Positions 26,128 through 36,222 are shown, counted from the first letter of the stretch. The stretch is DNA of 64,000 bases from Bacillus infantis (GCF_020171945.1 NZ_JAIVAP010000017.1:26380-90379), one strand, 5' to 3'. The notes: a model not told the origin generated them from the letters alone. Translations and numbers: made by a program.

Positions 26128-29100
26128 GCGAACCACCTCGGCTTTATTTTCTCATTGAACAGGGCCAAGGCCTTTTTGAAGATAAAGATCAGAACAAGCC
26201 CGATGATCAATCCAAGTGCCAGGCTGTAGAACGTCCGCAAAATGGAGACGTACAGCGGGATATGCAAATGGGTGAAGGTATTCATGATCGACAGGAACCC
26301 GATGACACCCGGAATCAGCAGATAGGTGCCTGCCCTCTTATAGAGCGGCAGAACATAAAGTGCCAGGACATAGAGCGGGAATCCGATCAGGAATTCCTTT
26401 GTCCTCGGCCTTACATACATCGCTTCCTCCAGCCATTGCCTGACAGTCAGCTCAAGTGATGATACTGAGCCGGCATTGCCTGTGCGGCTGATGTAATACA
26501 ATCCGACAATCCCGATGATGCCGATGACGGCCAGATGCCAGTATTCCACCCTTGTCCGCAGAAGACCCTTGATCTGGGTCCAGATTGCATAAGCAAACAT
26601 GAAGAAGATCGGCACAACATAAATCAGCTTCACGCCTCTGAAGGCTTCGACCTTGACGAGATACGAATTGCCGTTCAGGAGCGCCACCATGATCAGGATG
26701 CCGATCGCACTTACCACAATGGCCCGCAGATAGGTGATCAGGATGTTTTTCAGGCCCTTTGTATCCCTGATTGGCAGGATTGCATAGATCGGGGTGATGA
26801 CTGCCACAAGCAGTGCAAGCCCCTGGACAAGCAGTGTTTTACCGAGGACTGCATAGCCAAGGCTGATAACAGCCCCTCCGATAAGCGCCAGGTAAAAGAG
26901 AGACTTCCTCTTAAAGATATCCAATGCTGCGAGCGCAATGAAAGAGATCGCTGCCAGGAAAGCAAAAAGAGTGCTCCACACAGGAACGTCTATTTTTTGG
27001 AAAGGCTCTGCCTTGCCTGCATGGAAAAGGCCAGGCATGGTGCTTTCGACTTTTTCGATAAGTTGAGCCGTGTTTTTCAGTGACTCTTCTCCTGTATCCG
27101 CTGATTCCATCCTCAGGAAGATAGAGCGGATATTTCTTTCTTTCACAGCCCTTACCGCTCTGTCGATTCCCTCTTCAGGACTTGAAACTCTGTTCAGGTC
27201 AAGACTGTGAAGGCGGATGACATTCATATCAATTGTATTTGAAAGTGTGAAGAATCCCTTTTGATCCGCAAATTCGATTGCATAGGCTGACATGCCGTTT
27301 TCATTCATTTGACCGGCAAAGTTTTTGATCGGCCCGGGATCAGGGAAGCCTGCCGCCTCATCTCCCAGGAATAGGATGCGGTCTGAACTCTTGTCTGCCA
27401 GATCGAACAGCTGTCCGTACAGATAGCCGCTGTCTTCCTCAGGCAGATTCGGCACTCTCCATACAAGCGTCAGCCCGGATTGCTTGATTTCTTCAATGGT
27501 GCTGTTCAGATAGCCAAGATAGGCAGATTCAATCTTACTGGTGCTGCCAGGGATGAATAGAAGCTCCCTGCCCTGGAAAGTGACCTGCTCAGGTTCAGCT
27601 TCTGCAAATTGCTCCTGCAGCCTGTCCGTCAGCTCATTGCTTTCTTCAATGGCTACAAACAGCCCATCTTTATCTGTATCAATTCTGTCTGCTTCTTCAT
27701 CAAAAACAGACAGCTCTTTCATCCGTTCTGCTGAAAGTGTTGTCACATACCCTTTTTTCTCAAGCGAGTCGAGTGTTTCCGGTTCAATGCTGACAGCTTT
27801 CAGCCCGGAATCCTTCAGCTCTCTTATTACGTCCCCTTCAGACAGGCCGGAGCCGGTCATGGACGTCTGCTCAATATCGCTGTAAGGAATGACAGTCTCA
27901 TATGCTGTATTATTCCATTCCGCCTGAAAACGCTGATATACTCCCGGGATTGCCAGGATCAGCGAAACAACCAGGAGGCCAAGCATTGCTTTTTTCATTG
28001 TCTTCGCACCCTTTCCAAGGTCCTTGCTCCGGGCTTTTCCCCCTTGAGCGGGAGCAGCCGGAGTTCTGTTAAACAGCTTTGATATGATAGGGAGCCTTGA
28101 AAGGTCGTCCCTGTCCATCCCTTTTGTCGCCAAAAGCAGGATGAAGTAGATAAGCCCGCCGGCGCCTATTGCCAGCAGCGAATAGATCAGGGCTGTTGTC
28201 CTGCTCCATTCTCCTATATTCAGGTATAAGGTCGGAATTCCGATGACAGCTCCCATGATAAGCGAAGACAGCACCATTGACGTGTTCTTCCAGCTCCAGA
28301 CAGGGAACGGGACCGCACGCCAGATAAAGTAGGTGTTCACCGCAAAGATGACGATATAGACGAGGAGCGTCGAATATCCGGCCCCAATGAGTCCGAACAT
28401 ATTGACGAATAAGATATTCGTCGCGAGCTTAAGGGCAACACCGCCCAGGATGATATAAGCCGCCAGCTTGGCCAGATTCATGCCCTGCAGAACGCCCGTC
28501 CCCAGGATGGAGAGAGATGTAAAGACAGCACTTAAGCCAATGATGCTCAATACCCCGCTTCCCTCCAGGTCTGTGAAGAGAGCCAGGTTAAGAGGAAGCG
28601 TCAGGGCGAACAGCCCAAGCGCAGCCGGCCAGGACACCAAATGGGTCAGGAAATGGGTGCGGGCAACAATGCCTGATGCCTCATCGTTCCGGTTCTCTGC
28701 CATCGTTTTGGTGATCAGCGGAATGAGCGGCAGTACGATTGAGGATGAGAAAACGGTCGCGATTTGGACGAGCGACATCCCCCTGCCATAGATTCCGTAT
28801 AAATAGTTGATATTCTCATCATTACCCTCGATACGCGCAAGGCTGAAGGGAATGGTGACTGAATCGACAAAATTCAATAATGCCATCGTGATGGCGCCGA
28901 TGCAGATCGGGATGGAAATATAGAGAATTTCTTTACCGATCTTTTTAAACACAGAAAAGCTGAAGGCAGCTTTTCCCTTTGGCTTAAGCGGAGACCTGGC
29001 AAAAAGGATGCGCAGATAGACCGCTGAAGCAGCTGCCCCCAGGATCGAGCCTATCATGATGCCGCCTGCGACCGTTTCATCTGTACGGTTCTGCTGGACG

Positions 29101-29618
29101 AGAACATATGCTGCGGCAAGGATGATCCCTACCCTGATCAGCTGTTCCAGCACCTGTGAAATGGCGGTCGGCTTCATATCCTGATAGCCTTGGAAGTATC
29201 CGCGGTAGACTGCCATATAGGGGGCTACCAGCAGGGTAGCCGAAACCACGATCAGTGCGAGCCTTGTGCTCTGCCCGCCCAATACAGCAGCAATTTGTGA
29301 AGAAAAGCCGAAGATGAGCAGGAAGCTTGTGATCCCGAACATCAGGGCAAGGATGACCGCTGTTTTATAAATATGGCTGATACGGTCTTCGTCCTGATGG
29401 ACATTCGCTTCCGAAATCAGCTTTGAAATGGCGATCGGGATGCCTGCCACAGACAGGATCAGGGCGACCATATAGACTGGATACACAAGGCTGAATATAC
29501 CGAGCACTTCATCCCCGGCAATATTCTGCAGGGGTATCCTGAATATACTTCCCAATATTTTCGATAATAGCGTTGCAGCAGAGAGTATCAAGGTACTTTT
29601 GACAAAATTATTGTTCAT
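26124..29618 (-). CDS. csaA: CsaA-type oligosaccharide flippase fused to a DUF5693 membrane domain
   Basis: A single 1164-codon frame joins two proteins usually encoded separately. Residues 1-510 are a MATE/MVF-superfamily polysaccharide flippase with about 14 helices (starting STLILSAATLLSKILGSIFR), like SpoVB and CsaA, which would export the lipid-linked wall polysaccharide. After a Pro/Ala/Gly/Lys linker (about 511-540) residues 541-1164 form a DUF5693-type protein: one helix, an extracellular domain of about 340 aa, then about nine helices. Met541 is preceded by GGAAAGGGTG about eight bases upstream, so an internal start may still operate, a trace of two former genes. It lies between tagA (1-bp gap) and csaB (ATGA overlap) in one operon. 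The domain call is strong; the joint function is inferred. Confidence 0.88.
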   Translation of the reverse strand: MNNNFVKSTLILSAATLLSKILGSIFRIPLQNIAGDEVLGIFSLVYPVYMVALILSVAGIPIAISKLISEANVHQDEDRISHIYKTAVILALMFGITSFLLIFGFSSQIAAVLGGQSTRLALIVVSATLLVAPYMAVYRGYFQGYQDMKPTAISQVLEQLIRVGIILAAAYVLVQQNRTDETVAGGIMIGSILGAAASAVYLRILFARSPLKPKGKAAFSFSVFKKIGKEILYISIPICIGAITMALLNFVDSVTIPFSLARIEGNDENINYLYGIYGRGMSLVQIATVFSSSIVLPLIPLITKTMAENRNDEASGIVARTHFLTHLVSWPAALGLFALTLPLNLALFTDLEGSGVLSIIGLSAVFTSLSILGTGVLQGMNLAKLAAYIILGGVALKLATNILFVNMFGLIGAGYSTLLVYIVIFAVNTYFIWRAVPFPVWSWKNTSMVLSSLIMGAVIGIPTLYLNIGEWSRTTALIYSLLAIGAGGLIYFILLLATKGMDRDDLSRLPIISKLFNRTPAAPAQGGKARSKDLGKGAKTMKKAMLGLLVVSLILAIPGVYQRFQAEWNNTAYETVIPYSDIEQTSMTGSGLSEGDVIRELKDSGLKAVSIEPETLDSLEKKGYVTTLSAERMKELSVFDEEADRIDTDKDGLFVAIEESNELTDRLQEQFAEAEPEQVTFQGRELLFIPGSTSKIESAYLGYLNSTIEEIKQSGLTLVWRVPNLPEEDSGYLYGQLFDLADKSSDRILFLGDEAAGFPDPGPIKNFAGQMNENGMSAYAIEFADQKGFFTLSNTIDMNVIRLHSLDLNRVSSPEEGIDRAVRAVKERNIRSIFLRMESADTGEESLKNTAQLIEKVESTMPGLFHAGKAEPFQKIDVPVWSTLFAFLAAISFIALAALDIFKRKSLFYLALIGGAVISLGYAVLGKTLLVQGLALLVAVITPIYAILPIRDTKGLKNILITYLRAIVVSAIGILIMVALLNGNSYLVKVEAFRGVKLIYVVPIFFMFAYAIWTQIKGLLRTRVEYWHLAVIGIIGIVGLYYISRTGNAGSVSSLELTVRQWLEEAMYVRPRTKEFLIGFPLYVLALYVLPLYKRAGTYLLIPGVIGFLSIMNTFTHLHIPLYVSILRTFYSLALGLIIGLVLIFIFKKALALFNEKIKPRWFA

Positions 29619-29619
29619 G

Positions 29620-30351
29620 TCACTTCTTTGCTTTCTGGCTCATGATTTTCAGAGCGAATCGCGGCAGGGCCAGCATCCTCTTCCAGCGGCTCGGCTGCTT
29701 GATCAGCCTGTAAAACCACTCAAGATTGGCCTTCTGCCAGATTTCCGGAGCCCTTTCAACGGTGCCTGCGATGACGTCAAAGCTGCCGCCTACACCAATG
29801 AAGACACCTTTTTGGAAACGGTCAATGTTTTCGGCGATCCACTTTTCCTGCCTTGGCACACCAAGGGCCACAAACACAAGATCAGGCTCTGTACGGGCGA
29901 TTTCGTCCTGGATCTCTGATGAAGACCAATCGAAAAAGCCATTATGTGAGCCGGCAATCTCTATCCCGGGATAGTCCCGGCGGATATTGGCAGCGGCTTT
30001 ATCCAATGTTTCCTGCTGTGCCCCAAGCAGATAGATCCGGAATTTCTTTTCATTTCCGTGCTCCAGGAGGCTGACCATCGTATCATAGCCTGTCACCCGC
30101 TCCGGGAGCGGCCTGCCCAGCATACCGGCCGCTTTCACGACGCCGATGCCGTCGGCTGTCACATAGGTGGCTTTGTCGATCAGCGTTTTGTATTCGGGCT
30201 CCTCCACCGCCTTCATGACGATTTCGGGATTGGCTGTGACGACAAAAGCCTTTTCATTTTTCTCTATATCCTGAACCAGTTTTTGCACAAAACCGGCCTG
30301 TGTTGCATTTATAAAAGAGACACCTAAAATGTCCACTCGTTCAAAGCTCAT
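29620..30351 (-). CDS. tagA: WecG/TagA/CpsF family glycosyltransferase
   Basis: A 243-aa glycosyltransferase of family GT26. In teichoic acid synthesis TagA adds ManNAc to undecaprenyl-PP-GlcNAc. Here, being in one operon with the CsaA-type flippase and csaB, it probably adds the ManNAc of the SLH-binding polysaccharide. Recognised segments are VTANPEIVMKA (about 40-50), TADGIGVVKAAGMLGRPLPERVTGYD (about 65-90, containing the catalytic Asp region), LLGAQQETL and PDLVFVALGVPRQEKWI near 155-171. The ATG at 30351 is preceded by AAGGAGTATAACG; the longer frame to 30411 has no ribosome site. Family is firm; acceptor and donor are inferred. Confidence 0.9.
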   Translation of the reverse strand: MSFERVDILGVSFINATQAGFVQKLVQDIEKNEKAFVVTANPEIVMKAVEEPEYKTLIDKATYVTADGIGVVKAAGMLGRPLPERVTGYDTMVSLLEHGNEKKFRIYLLGAQQETLDKAAANIRRDYPGIEIAGSHNGFFDWSSSEIQDEIARTEPDLVFVALGVPRQEKWIAENIDRFQKGVFIGVGGSFDVIAGTVERAPEIWQKANLEWFYRLIKQPSRWKRMLALPRFALKIMSQKAKK

Positions 30352-30391
30352 CGTTATACTCCTTGTCCGCAAAATATTCTTTACTAATATA

Positions 30392-30428
30392 ACATAAAAG
30401 AGAAGTAACACATAGATGCTACTTCTCC
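30392..30428 (-). terminator. terminator of the glucosaminidase-SLH gene
   Basis: On the minus strand AGAAGTAGCATC and GTTACTTCT form a stem of about 8 bp followed by CTTTTAT. It is weaker than the other terminators here and overlaps the tagA promoter region, so some read-through into tagA-csaAB is possible. Confidence 0.55.
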
Positions 30429-30473
30429 TTCAATGCTATTCAGGCAGGCTGTGAGCCCTTATAGGTTTTGCGG

Positions 30474-32390
30474 CTATTCGGCCAGCTGGACTTCCCTTAC
30501 GTATTGTCCGAGAGAACCGCTGCCATATACATGGCCAAGTCTGTTTGTGCTGTCATCGGAGACGAGCTGATACCACATGGCTCCGTCCTTCTGCGCCTTC
30601 TGCGAATAGATGAACGGCATGCCGACAAGCTTCATTTCGTAGATTTCTGGATTCTCTGTCCCATAGCCGGAACGAACCTTCAAGGAAGGTACCGTATTAA
30701 CTGCAAGCTTATGGGCGTTCAGATCCCTTTTGCCGAGGAAGCTGTCTGCGCGGTACATGTGGCCGGCAATCCGCTCTCCCCAATATGGGTCTGACGCATA
30801 CTTTACATTCATTCCGATGCTCTTGTTCCCAAGAACGGCACCATTATAATAGGAGCCTTTTGGTGACTGATAAGATGCTGCAACATACTTAGCAGCCGCT
30901 TCGATTGAAGCCTTGAACGAAGGATAAGTGGTCGCGCTGTTATAGGCATCTCCATCATATGCTTTCATTCCATATAAGTTCTTCTTGTCTGTGGCGATCG
31001 CACTTGTGCCCCATGCACTCTCATGGATGGCATGTGCCATCAGGTACAGTGCATTGACTTGATATTTCGCTTCCATTTCCTTGAAGTCCTTGCCTGTTCC
31101 CGCCAGCGGGCTGACAGGGAACTTCGCTTTATAGGAAGCCGGGAACATCTCGGTCAGGTAACGGTCGATTTCTTCGGCCGTGTAGCTTGTTTCAGAGTGA
31201 AGCGGCAGATAATTGAAATACGTATAAGCTTCTCCTGCTTTTGTTCCGCTTGCTGTCGTATAGTTTATGCCATCCCAGCTGTAATACTTCTGGCCCTGTG
31301 CCATAAAGGATGGAGCCTTTCCAAGCAATGTATCTGGCGTGAAGGCTTTTGTGATCGGATTATATACAGCATGGTATAGTTCTCCGCCCACATTCTTATA
31401 ATAAGAGCGGTCAGTCACGAGTGAGCTTGGGATCAGGTTGACATCACCTGGGGCCACATAGCCGATTGTGCTGCCGACCATAATTTTCACAGATTTCTCA
31501 GTGGCATCATAATATTTAAATTCTGTACCAGTGCTGACATATGTCCTGCTTATGCCGGACAGGTCTGCATTATCATAAATGACAGTGAACTTATTGGCTG
31601 CTGCGCTGCCGTTTTTAATGTAGACAATATTATTCCCCTGCAGGACGACCTGGTTGTCCACTGCGCTGTTTTTCGCACTTTGGAAGCTGTCAAACTCCCT
31701 CAGGACGATCGGGCTGCCGTCAGAATTGATCAGGGCCACCTTATATTCAAGGTTCTTCGGCGGGTTGACCGCCTTCAACATCCGGTTCAGCACCGCTGCA
31801 GTCTGGCCGCGGGTCGTTTTTGTCAGAGGGCCGAATGTATTGTCGGAGTTTCCTGACATAATCCCTAAAAATAGCAATCTCTGAATGGAATCTTCGAAAA
31901 TAGGATTGATTTTATCATTATCCTTAAAATTCAGAGCTGCCGGCTGGGAGAAGATCGCTCTTGCCGTAAGGGCACGGTTGATCATAGCAGCCATTTCCTG
32001 GCGTGATATATTCTTGTTTGGCAGGAATGTACCGTCTGGATATCCTCCGACTAGACCGGCCTTCACCGCTGAATCTACTGCAGCATAATACCAGTTCTCC
32101 GGCTGCACGTCCTTGAACAAAGGCACTGCTGACTGTGCAACAGAAAACTCTGCCGTCTGGGTCGGCTGAAGCTCCAGCGCCCTTACGATCAGTGCGGCAA
32201 ATTCTGCCCTTGTCACCGTGTTATCAGGCTTATATACACCAGGGCCATAGCCGCCAAGAATGTCCATGGCTATCAGTGTGCGCATATCCTTCTCAAAATA
32301 GTGATTTGTAATGTCATCCGCCGCATATGAGCGCGGGACATGGACTAACAGCAAAAAAACAGAAACTACCGCCACAATTATCCGCTTCAT
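30474..32390 (-). CDS. SLH-anchored endo-beta-N-acetylglucosaminidase
   Basis: A 638-aa exported autolysin. Signal peptide (1-23, ending RSYAA) and three SLH motifs (about 27-70, 94-138 and 160-203) are followed by a SH3-like/linker region. A glucosaminidase domain (about 405-545) carries the catalytic Glu in YLMAHAIHESAWGTSAIA and the downstream NLYGMKAYDG and YPSFKASIEAAAKYV segments typical of LytD/AtlA-type hydrolases. A C-terminal SH3-like module (VPSLKVRSGYGTENPEI) ends the protein. AAGGAG precedes the ATG. It cleaves the glycan strand between GlcNAc and MurNAc, probably during growth under the S-layer. It is divergent from the acyltransferase gene. Confidence 0.92.
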   Translation of the reverse strand: MKRIIVAVVSVFLLLVHVPRSYAADDITNHYFEKDMRTLIAMDILGGYGPGVYKPDNTVTRAEFAALIVRALELQPTQTAEFSVAQSAVPLFKDVQPENWYYAAVDSAVKAGLVGGYPDGTFLPNKNISRQEMAAMINRALTARAIFSQPAALNFKDNDKINPIFEDSIQRLLFLGIMSGNSDNTFGPLTKTTRGQTAAVLNRMLKAVNPPKNLEYKVALINSDGSPIVLREFDSFQSAKNSAVDNQVVLQGNNIVYIKNGSAAANKFTVIYDNADLSGISRTYVSTGTEFKYYDATEKSVKIMVGSTIGYVAPGDVNLIPSSLVTDRSYYKNVGGELYHAVYNPITKAFTPDTLLGKAPSFMAQGQKYYSWDGINYTTASGTKAGEAYTYFNYLPLHSETSYTAEEIDRYLTEMFPASYKAKFPVSPLAGTGKDFKEMEAKYQVNALYLMAHAIHESAWGTSAIATDKKNLYGMKAYDGDAYNSATTYPSFKASIEAAAKYVAASYQSPKGSYYNGAVLGNKSIGMNVKYASDPYWGERIAGHMYRADSFLGKRDLNAHKLAVNTVPSLKVRSGYGTENPEIYEMKLVGMPFIYSQKAQKDGAMWYQLVSDDSTNRLGHVYGSGSLGQYVREVQLAE

Positions 32391-32608
32391 CTAAAAACTC
32401 CTTTTATTGTTTTCTCCTTACTAATCTAGCAAATTTCTACAAAATTCTCTAGAAAAAATTTGAAACTCTGCCTAGTTTTTAGTAAGGATATGAAGCTTCA
32501 AATCCTTTAAAATAGGGAACTATTGATGGGAATACTATAAATATCCCACAAATTACCATGTTTAAAGAGAAGAAATAAGGGAAGTTTTGTATCGTTAAGG
32601 AGTTTTAC

Positions 32609-33895
32609 ATGCGAGAGGAGATAATCGGACATGCTAAAAAAAATAACCTTAATAGAAATGGTGAAAGCATGAAAAAGCGAAATTTAGACCAAATCCAGCT
32701 CGCCAGGGCCTTTGCCATCATTGCCGTCCTGGTTGTCCATACCTCTTCAGAGGGTGTGACAAGGCTTTCGCCTGATTCAGCTCTGTATCCGTTCTATAAT
32801 TTCTTTAATATTGCCGGAAAACTCGGCACACCGACATTTATCATGCTGAGCAGTTTTATCCTGTTTTATAATTACTTCAACCGTGAGCTTACGATGGATC
32901 TGATTAAAAGCTTCTACAAGAAGAGGCTCAAATTCATTCTGATTCCTTACTTTGTCTTCTCTCTTTTATATTTTGGATTGACGTGGCATCTGTACTACGA
33001 TTTCCCGACGGCTGCCAGTGCGGCTGAAAACTTCCTCTGGAAGCTGTCACTCGGGAAAGCCTATCCGCATCTATACTTTGTGTTTATCAGTGTCCAGCTT
33101 TATATCTTATTCCCTTTGCTGATTCTTCTATTCAAGAAATCAGGATTCTTAAGGAAAAATGCTTTTTGGCTGGGGCTTGTAATACAATGGGCATGGGTGT
33201 ATATCAACCGCGAATATCTGCAGGTTCCATATAAAGGATCTATTTCCCTTTCATATATGTCGTTCTATTTTATCGGTGCCTACCTTGGCATCCACTATGA
33301 AGCGATCATAGAAAAAATGAAATCGAAATCGTTCAGGACAGCATTATTTTCCGGACTGTTCAGCGGCTATGCAGTGATGCTTGTCATGTATACAGGGTAT
33401 ATGTATATCCAAAGAACCGGGAAGTTCACCAGCCTGCTTGATCCGCTTCCATCATGGATCACCAGCAACCTGGCTGAGTTCACCTGGGCAACACACGCAT
33501 TATTTGCAGGACTTGTCCTGTTCTTCCTTGCCCACCTGTTCAACGAAAGATTTTCTGTCAAAACAAGGGCTGTATTTATGGAAATCGGGGCCACTTCTTT
33601 TGGCATCTACCTTGTTCACCCGATGCTCCTGATCCTGTTCCGGGATCTTGTTCCGAACGGCTCGCCGATCGTCTTTACTTTATGGCAGATCGCAACCTTC
33701 TTCGGCATTGCTATCATCAGCTGGGCAATCGTAAGGCTTGCCTATAAAGCCGTTCCTGCGTACTGGATTCTCTTTGGAAAGCTGTCTCCGTTCTTCCAGC
33801 TTCCTAAAAAGGAAAAAACAAGACTGTTCTCGAGCTACCGTGATGACAGCACCCTTGCTTATTCGCATTATCCTAATAAGAGAAAGAACGACTGA
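32609..33895 (+). CDS. membrane acyltransferase 3 family protein
   Basis: A 428-aa integral membrane acyltransferase with about ten helices. The family signature is in the first helix (QLARAFAIIAVLVVHTSSEG, catalytic His), with the helix pair FIMLSSFILFYNYF and KKRLKFILIPYFVFSLLY following. Such proteins O-acetylate surface polysaccharide, teichoic acid or peptidoglycan. The ATG at 32609 has a strong AAGGAG seven bases upstream; an internal ATG at 32669 with GGTGA would give a protein starting at the conserved region and cannot be excluded. It sits in the anchoring-polysaccharide region; acetylation of that polymer is a plausible but unproven role. The 218-bp divergent gap upstream shows no other feature. 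Confidence 0.85.
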   Translation: MREEIIGHAKKNNLNRNGESMKKRNLDQIQLARAFAIIAVLVVHTSSEGVTRLSPDSALYPFYNFFNIAGKLGTPTFIMLSSFILFYNYFNRELTMDLIKSFYKKRLKFILIPYFVFSLLYFGLTWHLYYDFPTAASAAENFLWKLSLGKAYPHLYFVFISVQLYILFPLLILLFKKSGFLRKNAFWLGLVIQWAWVYINREYLQVPYKGSISLSYMSFYFIGAYLGIHYEAIIEKMKSKSFRTALFSGLFSGYAVMLVMYTGYMYIQRTGKFTSLLDPLPSWITSNLAEFTWATHALFAGLVLFFLAHLFNERFSVKTRAVFMEIGATSFGIYLVHPMLLILFRDLVPNGSPIVFTLWQIATFFGIAIISWAIVRLAYKAVPAYWILFGKLSPFFQLPKKEKTRLFSSYRDDSTLAYSHYPNKRKND

Positions 33896-33900
33896 TAAAG

Positions 33901-33932
33901 AAAAGCCAAAAGGCAGCTGCCTTTTGGCTTTT
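33901..33932. terminator. bidirectional terminator
   Basis: AAAAGCCAAAAGGCAG / CTGCCTTTTGGCTTTT is a perfect 16-bp palindrome between convergent genes, with T-runs on both strands. Confidence 0.9.
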
Positions 33933-33936
33933 TCTA

Positions 33937-35844
33937 TTAGTTCAAGGTCAGTACATCAATGGCTAATGGAAGGGCTGCACCGCCGCTGTGCATAATTTCA
34001 AGCTCAATGCTGTCCTTCGGCCCTGTCACGGTATAGTCGATTACATTGGCCACCTCAACAGCAGGCTTGATGGATGGAACCATATACACCTTGCCGTTGA
34101 CCTTGATGGCGCCATCATATTTGCCGCCGCGGGCGCTCAGCCTTACTCTTACCGTTTTCGCTTCGCCCGTATCGTTGATAATCGGAACGGATACCTTATA
34201 AACAGCACCGTAATGGCCGGAGTTTTTCATTACTTCCTTTTCCGGGCTCCCTATTGAAGCTTCTGCAGACAAGAGGTTATCTGTATCGCCATTAGATATG
34301 CTGTAGGCAATCTCAGGGCTTCCTGCCTGATATGCCGGCAGGGCTGCAGTCAGCTCAGCGCTTTTCCAGACTCCGCGCGGATGGGAATTGATTTTATCCG
34401 TCGGGACCGGCGCGTCCTTGATGCTTGTCAGGTCTCCTTCATTCTGAGTCAGCACGACGCGGATCTTGTAGGAAGCATTCCCACCGGCAGAGTTTCTGAC
34501 CGTAAAGTCCTTGAGGAAGCCGATCAGGTATTTGCTGTCTACGCTGAATGAGTTGATGAGAGCTGTCTCACCCGGCTTTACAGTAGGATATTGCATGCTG
34601 ATCTGTGAAAGCTTGTCGCTCAGCACTGCCTCTGCCAGCGGAAGGCCGACATCAAGGTTTGCCCAGCCATTGGCGCTTGCACGGTCAATACCTTCGATGT
34701 CTGTTACTTCAAGGCTGTTTGTTTGCGAGAGGTTTTCAATCGTGATCCCAAGCTTGGCACGTTTCCCAAGATCATTGACATGCCAGCCGTATACCCTGTG
34801 ATCTGTCTTGGCATCAGAGGTGTTCACCTCATCTTCCCAGAGCGTTACATTATCATATTGGACAGTATATTTATTAAGGTTTTCCGGATTGTCACTGATC
34901 ATCAGCCTTCTGTTACCGCTGAATTCAGCACCTGGTATATTGACCGGTTTGATGATCGGCGTCTGCTCGATATTCAGGAATTCACTTCTCAGCTTTGTCC
35001 GATTGATGAGCAGCCTGATTTCTGAAAGCCCCGGTGATACCTGGATGGATCCCCCGAAAAGGTCAGTGATCAGCCTGACAGGCACATATACTGCTCCACC
35101 CTCACGGATCGGCATATCATTGAGCTGAACTGAGCTGCCATTTACCATGCCATAGTTTTTGCCGACTGACATTTTGACGCTGATGCCTTCCATGTCCAGG
35201 TATAAATCATCCCTGTATTCTTCATAAGAAATATCGCTTCCCATGAAAGGGACGAACTGTTTCAGGGGAACATAAACTTTGTTATTTTTATTGATGACTG
35301 GAAGGTCCATTTCTACCTTCTGGTTATTTAAATAAAGAGGGATTCCCTTTTCCACCGGTTCTGGATCAGGCTTTGGAGCCGGAGGCTTTACAGGGCTTCC
35401 GCTAGATGTAATCGCAACGCTGCGGGAGCTGCTGTTCCAGTTGACATATCCCTGGTAGTTTTCGCTGATGAAACGGAGCGGAACAAGGGCGCGCCCATTG
35501 ATGATGGCTGCCGGGACATCCAGCATGGTGGCATTCCCGTCTACGAGGGCTCTCTTTGAATCTACTTTGAGCTCGATGGTCTGGCCATCGCGCCAGGCTC
35601 TGATCATTTTTGTGCTGTTGTCATAATCGATTGCTGCACCAAATTCCTCGAATAATGCCCTGAACGGCACAAGCACCCTGCCGCTTTTGATGACTGGCTT
35701 GACGTCAAAGCCAATTTTGTTTCCATCGACTGTTACTGTGATCGGTTTTGCGGCTGCCTCTGCTTGTCCTGCGGATCCAAAGGCGCTGAGTGCCAAACCT
35801 GCGGCTAATAGCATTGAAACTGTTTTTCTGCCAAACTTATACAC
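33937..35844 (-). CDS. secreted protein with repeated stalk (copper amine oxidase N-like) domains
   Basis: A 635-aa exported protein. The GTG at 35844 is taken as start because GGAGGTACAAA precedes it and a signal peptide follows (ending GQAEAAA); the longer frame to 35943 has no support. Two copper-amine-oxidase-N-like modules are seen, about residues 14-130 (GRVLVPFRALFEEFGAAIDYD, then ALVPLRFISENYQGYVNW) and about 165-290 (KVYVPLKQFVPFMGSDISY, then AVYVPVRLITDLFGGSI). They are separated by a Pro-rich linker (KPPAPKPDPEP). Despite the name these are non-enzymatic wall- or matrix-binding modules in Bacillales. The C-terminal 340 residues are beta-rich and unrecognised. It is convergent with the acyltransferase gene. 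Confidence 0.8.
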   Translation of the reverse strand: MYKFGRKTVSMLLAAGLALSAFGSAGQAEAAAKPITVTVDGNKIGFDVKPVIKSGRVLVPFRALFEEFGAAIDYDNSTKMIRAWRDGQTIELKVDSKRALVDGNATMLDVPAAIINGRALVPLRFISENYQGYVNWNSSSRSVAITSSGSPVKPPAPKPDPEPVEKGIPLYLNNQKVEMDLPVINKNNKVYVPLKQFVPFMGSDISYEEYRDDLYLDMEGISVKMSVGKNYGMVNGSSVQLNDMPIREGGAVYVPVRLITDLFGGSIQVSPGLSEIRLLINRTKLRSEFLNIEQTPIIKPVNIPGAEFSGNRRLMISDNPENLNKYTVQYDNVTLWEDEVNTSDAKTDHRVYGWHVNDLGKRAKLGITIENLSQTNSLEVTDIEGIDRASANGWANLDVGLPLAEAVLSDKLSQISMQYPTVKPGETALINSFSVDSKYLIGFLKDFTVRNSAGGNASYKIRVVLTQNEGDLTSIKDAPVPTDKINSHPRGVWKSAELTAALPAYQAGSPEIAYSISNGDTDNLLSAEASIGSPEKEVMKNSGHYGAVYKVSVPIINDTGEAKTVRVRLSARGGKYDGAIKVNGKVYMVPSIKPAVEVANVIDYTVTGPKDSIELEIMHSGGAALPLAIDVLTLN

Positions 35845-36089
35845 TTTGTACCTCCATTGATATGTAAGTATATCTTGATTGCTGATCAAGAAAAAAGAGG
35901 GTGTATTGCTGTTCCCAGGCCCGCCTTTTTCCTTAAAACTCAAGAACTACTTTATTTTACCATTAATTCTATTATTATTTCAAAATATAGGAAGATTAAT
36001 GTTGGGAAATATTAGAAATTTAGTATCTAATTTATTTTTAGTCTAGTCTGCTGATACTTTTAAAAATCTTTTTACAGCCCCATATGGGG

Positions 36090-36222
36090 CTGTTGATTTC
36101 CGTTCCAGGCACTTCGCTTTCCGTGGGGCGGCGCTGAGCCTCCTCACGCTTACGCGCTGCGGGGTCTCAGCCCTGCCGCTATTTCCCACAGGAGTCTTCG
36201 TGCCTTCCACTGCAATCAACAG
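36090..36222 (-). repeat. palindromic interspersed repeat, copy 3 (inverted)
   Basis: It begins CTGTTGATTTCCGTTCCAGG and ends TGCAATCAACAG. Relative to copies 1 and 2 it is in reverse orientation, sharing CAGGCACTTCGCTTTCCG, GCTGAGCCTCCTC and CAGGAGTCTTCGTGCCTTCC. Flanking sequence (AGGGCTTTGAACG, TTTTATGGGGA, CTTTTAGGTTAG) is shared with copy 4. Confidence 0.85.

Noticed and set aside
26535..27083. 182-codon frame on the + strand
   Set aside because: It is antisense to the DUF5693 part of the flippase fusion, has no ribosome site and reads as a His/Asp/Gln-rich shadow.
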